NCBI GenBank assembly: GCA_029216955.1
Contig: JANAVB010007000.1
Coordinates: forward strand, 186,001-250,000
Direction of reading: 5' to 3'
DNA length: 64,000 bases
From: Iris pallida
Lineage: Eukaryota > Streptophyta > Magnoliopsida > Asparagales > Iridaceae
Below, one piece after another: positions 1 to 12,400 of the stretch; the stretch's first letter is position 1; the number at the start of each line of letters is the position of its first letter. The position numbers and the translations under genes were made by a program. Below the pieces are notes generated by a model. The model did no database searches and was not told the origin of the DNA. It was given only the letters and a program-made list of their open reading frames with translations.

Positions 1-40
1 CGCAAGTTGCTGATCTAGGATTTCTTGCATTTCAATCACC
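1..40 (-). CDS. SEC6: SEC6 exon 9 (start only)
   Basis: Follows acceptor TATGGCAG. It encodes [13 protein letters not shown] and runs off the left edge of the window. Confidence 0.9.
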
Positions 41-3000
41 CTGCCATAAAGAAATAAACAATAAGTGAAATAATAGTCAATATCATTGAGTAACAGAGTT
101 GTAATAATATTATTGCTAATCAATTTGTTTCCAGGTAGATAATATAACTTTTTTTCTCTCATAAACACTCAGCAAACATCACAAAGGCACTATTTTATTG
201 CAGAAATGTTTAGTAGCAATATTGCATAACCAGAACATGACTGCTGCACAAATTGTATAACTAAAACATGTTGTTTACATGACTACAGCAACCTATTGAA
301 TGGCCTCAACCGATCGAAATACCCGTATTTATCAGTATCAGGCAAATTTCAGACCTTCATTTTTAAGTTATGATATCGAGAACTGGTAATATTTAATAAC
401 TTCATAAGAAACTAGATATATTACACCTATATAATAAGCATATATTGTTGAAACTTAATGGCTCTTATTTGAATATTATCCTTTAGTAGGAAAGAGGAAA
501 CTTCAACTCCAAGTACTGACATCTCAGACCAACATAAGCAAGACATACAAGATCAGAATGCCTGCAATAGTGTGCTACCCCAGATATTTTATGACGGACT
601 GCCCTCTATAAGTTAGAGATAAATTCGAGGAAGTTAGGAGATTAGACCTGACATGTGGACATGGCTTGAGGCATTAACGATGAAGGATACAAAACGGGAA
701 CATATACCAGAGAATTCACAAATCCAAATATATAAATAAATGGTAGACATCCATTTCTGAACGGCCTTGAACTCGAACTGGAAATTGATAAATTTATGAT
801 AATAATAAGAACAAAGACTTTATCACGAAGAAGAGACTCAAAATTTATGATATAAGGTTATGAAATAAAGAGTTCAAAAAATACAGTTAAGTTTAATGAA
901 AAGTTTTCACAGAGTTATTTAGTTCCGAGGAATTAGCTCTAGAGAGAATCAGGTAGCAAAATATGATCATGAAATCAATCTAAAGTATATAGGGCAAAGC
1001 ATGTTGCTCAAGGCACTTTTCTGTCTGGCGTACATCAGTAAATTAGTGTGTGCAACAGAATGAGTCTCAAATGAAGTTATGTGCAATAGTGTAACAAATA
1101 AGCAAATGATAAACAGCAGAAGAAAAGCACAAGAAATAAGCTCGGTGATTAAGGAAACATGCCTTACAGCTCGCACCAAAGTCTGAGGACTGCAAAACAA
1201 GAAAATAATCATGCAAGGAAGATCAGAAAGACTTATCGGAAAATGAACAAATAAAATAAGGAGATTAGATTTGGTCATGCAGTACAAGAAAGCTCGAGCA
1301 AACAATCTGAATATTAAACATACATCACATAGACTACGTCAAATACGTCAAGAAAAGGACAAGTTTAATCCCTTACCAAGCTGATCGATCTAATAAGATT
1401 ATCCTCGTGATTTTGTTACATTATCAACCAAATAACTTATAAAAGTAAGGTATTTTCTTTTAGAAAAACGAATGTGTTCCATTAATATTCAGAAAGATGA
1501 TGAGTACCACCTCAGAAATGAAATAAGAACTTTAGAGGTATATACTGGTTTGAAGATGCCAACAAGTGGGCTATTGAAACATGAATGAAGTACCTTTCAC
1601 AGTATTACCAAACTTCCAAGTTCCAAGTTAAAGCATCAGAATTTCCATACTTGTCATATAGTACAATAGGAGCCTAAATTACAGAAGATGAATTCCAAGC
1701 TTCCTAACATAAGTACTAAAAGTAATAAACCAAGATTACTGCCAAATCAGTTGTTACCTTTATAACTATGTTGTGTTATTCCAATTATAAAATGCAAAGG
1801 AAATTGATATAATACACTGATTTGCCAATAATTTGATATTGTTACCCTCAACTGCTTCTGCTGAGTAATAAAATGTAACTGAATAAACTGACATGCATGT
1901 AAGGTCAAACACCTGATGCCATTTTAACTTTTATTTTCCTTATAATCATCAAGTTAAGATCTTGCAATTTTTACAGTTTTACTTATAACCCAAATCCAAC
2001 AAGCCTTATGTATCTACTTCAAATCAGGAGGACCTAAGATACATAAGAGAAGCTATTATAATTAATAGCTATATCCTTCGCTATTCGTCCTATATAGATA
2101 CATCTTTTTTCGCTACTAACTTCATCAAGGGGTAGTAAAAACTGGAAAATAATCAAATAAGGAACTTTTTAAATGAAACATTAATACATGGGCACATCCC
2201 ATCACCACCTATACACACCTCCCATATACTACCAGGCACATTTGTTGGGTATATAGCACTGTTCATGTACGAAAAGAAAAATAAGCAAATACATGTATGA
2301 AGCAACAAGTAAATTGCAAGGTTGCTCGACGATGATAATTCTTCAATGTTCATCAGAATATAAGATGAAGAAAGTTACTTTTAGCCATACACCTCCTAGG
2401 AATCTGTACAGAGTTGAAACACTCAAGACGCTTTGATGACGCACATGAGATAGACTTCCTATGTCTTAAATTATAAAACACTAATTTCTATACCTGATGC
2501 ATATCCATGGCATGTTGGATACTTGTGGACTTCCATATTGTCATCAAGTAAGAAGACAAACTGATGCTCATGAGATGATGAAATGGTGCGCGAGTGTATG
2601 AACTGTCAATGGGTTTTTATCATATCCTCTTCAAAATTGACCATGCTAGGAAATCTTATAAATGCCTGCTTGAACAATGCACTCTATCATCTCATAAAAC
2701 CAAAATCTGAAAAAAAAAAATTGCATTTATATATGAATCCTACTTCAAAATGGCATACTTGCCGTACATGGTACGTTGTATCTTAAATAAGACATATAAG
2801 ATGGACAACCATAGACTTCAAGCTACCATAAAACATATGAATGCTGCCAATGCCACTCCTCTAGTTATAGGAAGCGATGGTATCCACAAATCAACTATGT
2901 ACCATAACAGGTTTGTCGAAATTAGAGACTGAAGTATTGTGATCAATATATTAGGGCTCCAGACCAAGCGTATATATAGGAAATACAAAATGCTAAAGAC

Positions 3001-6000
3001 AAAATAGACAACTAGATGATAGCTAGCCTATGTGACATAACCGGTGACATCAAACTATCTGGAGAAGAAAAATATACATGTATCCTTCTAAATGGTCAAA
3101 GTCAAAAAACAGTGAATATGCAAATTATAGAAAACTCAAAAATAATTGTTAAGCTAAAGATTCAAACAACTTACTCATAATTCAGAGGTAAGCCCCAAAC
3201 AAGGCCAAAATCCAAACCCTACATCAGAAAATAATATTCAAAGGGCACATGAATTATTCATTAATGAGCCATTACGTACCATGTGATAACTTCATGTACC
3301 CAATGCGATACATGTTTTAGGATATTGCCAAATGTAAATGAAATGTGAGGATTTTGAGCAGTCTCTACATGAAGCATAGGACATAATTCCCAGGACTTAA
3401 CATCTGTAACTAAATATATGCCAAGTAAATATAAACTTCATAGCAGAATTACTAAGGGTCTTCTCATTTGCATAAAGAACGAAACAAATTCTGCTGAAGG
3501 AAGACAGAACTAGTCATTTTATCGTTACTCTGTACTAAATTATAGGCTTACAGTAGAAAGTTTGAGTATATAACCCTTTTATGTTCTGAATCTGAAGATG
3601 TGACACAGTCATGCAACAAGAAAGAACTAGACATATTAAATATTAATACATTTACCTTCACCTAATTTTTGCATAACATGCACCAAATGAGGTTATAAAA
3701 AAGTTTAAGTTCAGTAAATACATCCACGTGAGGGAACCATGAACAAATGGAGAATTTTAGCCATGAAGACTACATGACTAACACTAGGTAAAACTGTGGT
3801 AGCTATTTTCCTTGCAAAAGGTTTATACCTATGTTCAGCAAGTTTATAGAAGTTGGAGATATGACCCCATAATGTTTTCTCGAATGTTTCCCACGTCCGA
3901 TCGACATCTTCAAAGTATTCTCTGAAAAGGTTAGTAAGAAGAATATTGAGAAATATTTAAGCATAGATGAATGTATATTATAACACTAGAAGAAAATATT
4001 AGCAAATCTCAAAATATTCCAGTTTGGGAAAGTTGAATAGCAATAGTGTTCACCACATCAATCTACCATCCAAAAAGATTGTAGTTGAGATGATTTTAGA
4101 TGTGAGAAAAATACATCAATATGTGACTTGACCGTGTATTATTTGTGTATTAACTTCTAACTTCCGCTAGTCCCAATATTTCTAACAGTAAGAAGAGAAT
4201 GTGATTTTATATGAAAAACACGAAAAGGCTAACCCAGTGGGGAATAAAAGGTTCTTCACCAAATATTCCTGTACAAAATATTGTAAGATAGGCGTCTATG
4301 TTTCAGATACATATGTTGAAGATATTAGAAAACCAGAAGAAGAAGAACGTTAACCTCAGAATTTGGAAGAAACTCCCTATAGCTGAAGTTATTGGGAATG
4401 TCATTCCTTTTCCCCTCTCTGTCTTTATGTGGCATAGAGATGAATGGAATTTACTATAGCAAATTGTATGACCTTACCTCTTTGTCTATACTTTTGATAG
4501 TCTAGGAAAACTTGGAGAGAGTCATTGGTTGCATGAGTTTCAACTACATAGACAAAAGGTAGGTTTTCCTACCCGCCAACTGCCCGTCTTGGTTTAATGG
4601 CATAGCACCATCGTGCTCGTAGCTACAGCTTATTCAAGGTCCGGGAAGTCAAGATGAATTCAGGGAGAGACCTACCAACTGGCCAACTAATGCTCATAGC
4701 TCTCTTGGCTATAAACAGGGAACCAACATAGGCAGCTGACGTCAGGTCGACAACCGGTCATAAAACTTGACATCAAATCATGTATGGAGCTTTCTATGCT
4801 CCATAGATGACCTCATTCTGATGGAAGATGGCTTGGGTGATGATGGTGATAATGATGATGATTAGAAATACATAAAAAGGGCTATCTGAGAATTTGAAAG
4901 AAAAATTCGTTGATAAAGGATGTCCCAAGATGTCCCAATAACATGAGGGTCCAGCTTATGCAAGTTCAAGTGAGGTCAAAATTAACCCAATTTTACCACC
5001 ATTTATACAGAGGCTGTTTCTATGATTTGAATCGACATCCTCCAAGATGCACCAAGCCTTACCATTGCTCCAATAGATACCCATTAACCAAGCTTATCTC
5101 AATATTTACAATTTTCCCTTCTAATAGTAGGTTTTTACTTTATTTACCCATGGACCTATCTTGCATGGATATGAATACAACATAGTATTTGTACGGAAAT
5201 ACATACACGATGTTAATTTTGGTGTGTCCTTGTGGTATCTGATATGAACCTGATACATACATTTATGCACGCATACATATACCTGCATGTGTATATCCAT
5301 ACATGCAAATGTACATACATACAAACATACATGATTACCTACATACATAGATACACAGGCATTTATATATTGAATTCAGTTAAATTTTTGCAAAGTTACA
5401 AAAAGTACATGTGCGTAAAGTTATCTGAGCTTTGTTTTCCATTTGTGCAAATTGTTATCCATATGCTATTATTTTAAAGTATTAGACGTGTGTATCGTGT
5501 ACCTTAATATAGTCATAGTCCAGATTACAAGCTATGGGTAATACAGCAACGTAAACATCAATTTTAGGGATATGATGACTTAACTTTGTTGTAGATGGAC
5601 TGGACATGTGCAACAAACTGAGTTGTGCATCAATCAAGAGTAATCTAATAGTTGTTGCATGTGCATTGAGAACAAGAGGTATGAAATGCGGCAGTAAAGA
5701 AAGGCCTGAATATTTTTAACTTAATTGACGTCATGACCCTCCAAGAGCTGAACGTGGGAAAGGGCTCATGAAGTCATACAACAATTACAGTGCTAAGCTT
5801 TTGTTGTTGTTTATATCTAATTAGCACTGAACTAAAACGACAAAATAACCAAGCAGTATGTGCATCTTTGCCATCCAATTTAGTCTTTCCAAACTGGAAA
5901 TTTTGTTTATTAACTTTAATATAAATTTGTTGACAAATATCCGAATGGCTGATCCGAAAACCACGGCAATGAAGGAAACAAGTAAAATTATAATTCTCAA

Positions 6001-6438
6001 GCTATGACTCCAGTAAGGGCCTGTTTGGTTGCACGAAAGTGTATGAAAGTGTGAAAGTGGAAAAACGGAATTTACATACGCATAAATTTTGACTTTCCAA
6101 AAGTTGTTTGGTTGGTGAAATTGAAAGATATTAAAGTGGAGAAAATAGGAGTTCCTTTGTTTAGATGGTTGTTGAAAGTGGAGAAAAATGAGTTCGGTTG
6201 TTTGGATGGTTGTTGAAAGTGGATATTGGTTGAAGATATGGTAATGGGTATGCTTACCCCCAAATTTTATTTACAAAAATAATTCTCATTTAAACCTAAA
6301 TATTACAATTTACAAGAAACTGACATATAATTAGTAAATATAAATTTCCTAAAATAGAAAGTCAAACTTTTCTCTTCATTTTTAAGTTTACACTCATTCT
6401 CTCTCATTACCCACCCGTGACCAAACCCATTTTGTGGT

Positions 6439-6479
<41 letters not shown>

Positions 6480-9400
6480 TCTTAATACTTTTAAGGATAA
6501 AAAAGAAGAAAGGTTCTCCCACCAACGATGACGCCTCTACTGGGTCCTCCCGCCGATGCCAACATCGTCTCCTCTACTTGTTTTTGTCAATTTCTTCTTC
6601 TTTTGTCATTTTCTTCTTCTTTTTGTGTTCATAGTTTTTTTAGAGGGAGTGACCGAACCTTTCGGCAGTTTCAGAGCAGTTCCTCCCCTGCTCACACGCT
6701 GCAGATCCAGAGCAGTTCCAAAGAAAATTTTTGGATGTCAAATGTAAGAAAAATGGAGGAGACAAGAACTCTGCAGCGTCAAACCATGGAGTTCTTGTCT
6801 CCTCTCCTTGGATGAACCAAACACAGAAACTCCATTGAGTTTCGTATTTTTCACAAGTTCAAGCCACTTTCAACCCAGTTTCATGTAACCAAACAGCCCC
6901 TAATATACAAAGAAAACGAGTGCCACGCCAAAATCAACCAATATGTTAGTGGATTCAATTGTTAAGAGCAAATTGTTTCACAAAAAATAACAAAGACACA
7001 TAAAAGTTTGTATTTTGACCTTAGCCTGCCAACCTCTTCCTTATGTGATGCTGCAGCTGCTAATGCAAACCGTCTCTTACCATCAAGTGCTGTTAATTTC
7101 TAACCCGCAACAGAAGCACAACAAAAACAAAATCTTAGAAAACATTATCAACATATATGTTCATTATCCACTGAATCCTAGAGTATTGTTCACAACAGAC
7201 TCATTTTGGTCTATAGTAATACCTCAAATGTGTGGATTAGTTCTCTGTCGTCACTTAAAGAATCACGTGCTGCAGCTGCTTCAACTGAAATCGACATCAT
7301 ACCCCCTACATCCTAACAGAAGTAAGCCAGTAGCATTATTACAATCAACAGCAACAGCAGAGACTTATTGCCAAATGTGCACTTCTTGTGTACAAACTAG
7401 TAGAAACAGGCCAAACGATATTAAAATAACCTACAAGTTGTTTTTATTAACTGATTGGTACACTCTTGTTTGTGAGGAAAAGGAACTACCGTAAAGATAA
7501 GTATGAAACATTTTAAACAGCATGGCAGTGCATTGCATGTCCCCAGTTAGTCCAGCCAACCTTTAGAGTTGTGTTCAAATTGTTCCTTGCATTGCTAAGA
7601 AGTTTTATCTGGTCATGATTTTCAATCAACGTTTGGCATTCCTGGCACAACCTGATATATCATTAAACCAAAAATTAACATGTACTGAAGCAAAAGGAAA
7701 CTTACTTCTGCATTTATAATGGTCGTGTATGATAGGGGAAAAAATGAATAGTACATGATAATTCCTACGGACATACTTTTCAATGGACAAGAAGTTTTCA
7801 CGGAGCTGGTTTATTGTCTTCTGAGATAAACTTAGTGCATCTATACCAGCACGTGCTTGTTCAACCTACAAAAAATTTTAAAACATGTGAATAACAATAT
7901 TTAGGTGTTATGAAATGTTTTGAGACTTTGCAGAAAGGGAGAACAATGGAAGACACTAGCATGTAAGTTAATTTACAAAATATCAGTTGTTCATGGTTAC
8001 AGAAAATTATGAAATTGGATGCTTCAAATACATCTCTCTTGCATCCAGTCATTGTTCATGACATAGAATGACAAAGAATATACGAGCTCAGTTTATGACA
8101 AAGATAGGCTCACCTGCTCTGCAACCATTGTGCTGAGTTGTGCATCATTCGCCTGAAAACAGGATTTAAAAAAGTACTTATCACACCCTACAAGGTTATG
8201 ACACAAAGTACTGAGAATTAAAGATATTAAGTATGTCTAAAAGGAGTTGTGTGCATGAAATGTGCAAATTATTAACATCTAGAGATGAGAACAATTTGAA
8301 AATATGTGCAAGTGAACATCTAGAGATATGAAGAGAGTATTATGTTGAACTTACAAGAAGAACTATACCAATAAAATAAATGTTTACTAGCATGTCGCTC
8401 AGAGGCTGGTCTAGGTGGATTATTATTTTATCAACATCATTATCTAAGCCTACTCCCATCAGAATGCAGTCAGTCATGGAGCACCAGAAACCTCCAAAAA
8501 CAAATTGCCTACATTTTTATGCTCAGCTGCCAATCTGACATCCAACCCATTCTGTTATATCAATCAACCGCGCTTGTAGTAAATCACAACTTTTGTTTTA
8601 AATTTCCAATTCATAACTTACCAATCCATCATAACAAATAATGACCCACGACATTCGTTTTTACTTCTAACATTTTTAGCTATATTAATCCATCAGACCA
8701 GAATTAACCTTTCTCCATTCTCTTTTGGAATTAACATGTGATGTTGTACAAATGATATAGTTGAAAAGACCATAATAAGCAAATCAGCAGACAATCGTGA
8801 ACCGAACCAGTATTACATGATCACGAAGTTAAAAGAATAAGGGAACGGAACTCATATCTACTTTTAGTAAGAAGTGCTATAAAGCATATTAAACCACTTT
8901 GAGATTGATGCCAGTTATCATTTATATATTACTAAGATAATATGATCAGCCCAAACGAGTAGCAGTTAGTTTAACTCCATAATTTGTATACACTTATACT
9001 CGTAACATTTTGAACTGTGATTGTTCAGCTAGTCCCACTATGCTGCAATAAAGCTCTCAACCTCCTAATTGGCATGCATTATAAAGAAAGAAGTAGCTAA
9101 CAGGATTCCACAATTCCTATAGAATGTTACATTATGAACTGTAATTGTGCAGTTAGTTTCTCTATGCTGCAATAAACATCTCAACCTCCTAATCAGCATG
9201 CATTAGAGAAGAAAAAAGTAATTAACAAGATTCTTCATCCCACACATTATTCTATCCTACCATCCTACTAATCGGGATTAAATCCTACCAGTACCATGTA
9301 TCATGTGTAGTGTCCCATCCCTACATCGTGCCCCGTTCTCCGTCCACGGGGTGCGCGAGAAAAAAGCACTGTCGCTATCGATTCGGTCGGGACCGATAGA

Positions 9401-12400
9401 TCGGGATCGATCGAATCGGTCGAATGGGAACGATTGAATTAAAATCATTTTCTCGTTATGGAAAGGCTTCTTCGGAATCAAGTCCCATATTCAGCGGATT
9501 GCGCCTCGAGGATATACTCTGCGGCTGAGTCGGGAGAGACCTCTCGTTGCTCTGTTTTTCACGCCGCACTTGCGTTGGTTTTGGCTTTGGTTTTCTCAAT
9601 GCGTTTTCGTGAATGTTTTCATGGCTTGCGTTTCGAACTCGCATTTACATATCGAACTCCTTGAATAATACAGTGTTCTAATCAGTTGCTTGTGCAATTT
9701 CAGGTAATCGCGTAGGCGACGTCTAGCGCGACCAACAAGTCTCTCGCCTCGAACAAGAATCAAGGTGAGTGGCTGACCTCCTTTACCTCGGCCCTCTGTC
9801 TAAAAACAAGAACTCGGGATAAATGTATCAAATTAGAACGATTTACTCGAAAAATACAAGTTTCACGCTCAAAAAGAGAAAAGATAAGGTTCTAAAAAAG
9901 AGAACATTATTTCATGATCTGCAAAACCAAAGAAATGAATCGATTATATAATTGTCGCAACGATACCATAAAACGTGCCTTAAATCACTTGTTAACATAG
10001 CACGATCATGGACAACTTGTATACAAGGGCGATTGTTTCTTCGGACGGTATTCCGGGACCACGGAACCGATCTGGCCTAGAAAGAAACACGATAGCTATG
10101 TTGGATTGTACCACGGGTATTCGGTGCTCCTTCAACGGGGCTCGCTACCCGCGTTGGACGTGCACCGTCTAAACCAAGCTATGTCCAGAATGGTTTTCAT
10201 GCCAATGACCTCCGCAATTATGCACTAGTTAAACTTATATTATACAATATGACAGGGAAGAATATGGTAAACTTTATGTTGCACGGCACGCTCTGCCATG
10301 GGTAAGTTCTAGCATAAATTTTTCTTATCTATGTTTCGTCAAACTGCTTACATGAAACTGACTAGGATGGCTAGAAAGATCACTAAAACAAGTTGCATGT
10401 TTTATCTAAATTCTTGAACCAAATGAAAGCATGGAAAATAATTAGCCACTCGTCAGTACACGTTGATTGTACTGATCCTCGCTCTCCACAGGTGCTATAA
10501 ATCAGGAGGAGCGTGTCGCGTGACTGAAGGCAGCGCTCGTGTGTTTTGAAGCTTCGTCCGAGCGTCCGAAGTCTTGACTCAATCTCTTTTGAAGACTCCA
10601 CAACTGTCCAATCTGAGATGTCTCGACTCTCACCTATCCAAGGTGTCTGCATACTTTGATTGTATAAAGGGGTGCGATGTATGGAACGGCTTCTCATCGA
10701 CGTTCATTTTGTAATGGAGTCAGTTTGTAGTTCGCGCGACGCCTTTGTATCGAGTCTGTAATATGATGTTTATTATCAATAAAGCTCAAGTTTCTTCTAT
10801 ATAATGTGTTCAATTTACTCTGCACACTCTCTTGTTGTTGTGTTTCGGATAACCTTATGACTATGCCTTGTGCGATCGCAACTTAGGTTCGCACGGCATC
10901 ACGTCCGGGAGACGACTATCGATTCTACGGAATCGGGACATGACATAATGGTATTAGAGCACGGCTCTACGTCCTTTGGCCTTTCGTTTGAGTCTCGAAC
11001 CTTTGACCTCGTGTCGATGAGATGAGTTGTTCTATACAGTGAGTTCGTAATATTTCCTGAGACTAATATGAGTTGCCTCCTAATTTCAGAAGTCCGAGAA
11101 GCTGCAGACGGAACAAAGAAAGTGCTTCGAGCGGCTCGAGCAGCTCAGGGGCGGGGCCCTCAAACACCCCCATGGAACGGATGATGCGCATGCTGGAAGC
11201 GCAACAACGACAGGCCGAGGCCAATCAGCGCCTGAACAAACAGCATCGACAGCACATTGAAGACCAGCGGAGACAAGCTGAGGCACGACGGACTCAGTTC
11301 GAGGCACAATTCGATGCGCAATTCAAGTTGCAGCAGAAGCAGCTTGATACTCTTCAACAAATCGTCCAGACAGTTGTGGCCAACGACAACTCTGCAACGA
11401 CTAATACTGTAACCGAGCCTGCGGTCCGACCGATCGAAATCGAGTCGAAGGTACCCGAGCGACTACCTGCAACACCAAGGAGTTCCAACTTTGAGGGGTC
11501 AAAATTTACGAAAAATTGCCACACGTCCTTCTGCGGTATTGAAGACCCTTCTTTGGCGATCGATTGGTTGGAAGGATTGGAAGACCGGTTCGAGCTTCTA
11601 GGCATTGATGAGTCCAAGAAAGTTGTGTGTGCTCAGCTTCTACTCCGATTGAACGCGCATGACTGGTGGGCCGTGCAAAAGCGAGCGATCCGGCGTGACG
11701 ACGAGACAACAGCCATCTCTTAGGCCACCTTCCGACAGGCGTTCGAAATCGAGTACCTCCCTGCAGCCGTTCGACAAGAAAATAAGAATGAATTTATGCA
11801 GCTGAAGCAAGGGAATATGACGGTGCAGCAATACGCTGCAGAGTTCAATAAACTGGCCAAATTTGTTGGATCATTATTGCCTACAATGGAGAGGCGCGCT
11901 CGGCGGTTCGAAGTGGGTCTCCGACCCTCTATCTCTGCTCATGTGTCAGTTCCGAAATACAAGACAATGGGCGAGTCCCTGAATCATGCTATCCGCCTTG
12001 AGCGCCAATATCCTCCAACTGCTGCCGGCACTATGCATATATGCAATCATAAGCGCCCTAGCTATGTAGGAGGAAACAATGTGAACAAGCGTCCGAACAA
12101 TGGGCACCAAGGCAGATACCAAGGGCAGAACACGAGACCTCGCTGTAACAGATGGCGCCGATTCGGACACCTAGTCATCGATTGCGAAGTTCTTGAAGGA
12201 GGATGCTGGAACTGTGGTAAAAGGGAACACTTCAGTTTAAATTGCCCGGCCAAGAGACCAAACCCAACGGCGCCTCAGCAGCAGCAACATCGTCCAGGGA
12301 ACCAGGGACCAGCGCCTCGAGCCCAACAACCCGCACCGCAAAATGGTCAGGATCGTCGCCCCAGTGCCCAGGGCCGCGTCTATGCCATAACTTGAGATGA

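Larger units (their letters stand above)
3922..7019 (-). other. SEC6 intron 6, carrying a MITE
   Basis: A 3.1-kb intron. It contains an ACATAC-rich simple-sequence stretch around 5250-5365 and a Harbinger-like MITE at 6017-6900. The rest is AT-rich unique sequence with no supported gene. Confidence 0.75.

Noticed and set aside
967..1305. 112-codon minus-strand ORF containing [11 protein letters not shown]
   Set aside because: It only covers the 27-bp SEC6 exon 8; the rest is intron on both sides.
4585..4665. tRNA-like or SINE-like stretch (TGGCATAGCACC ... CAAGGTCCGGG)
   Set aside because: A and B box matches are weak and no cloverleaf can be drawn; there are no target duplications or tail. 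The similar stretch at 29780-29825 is rejected for the same reason.
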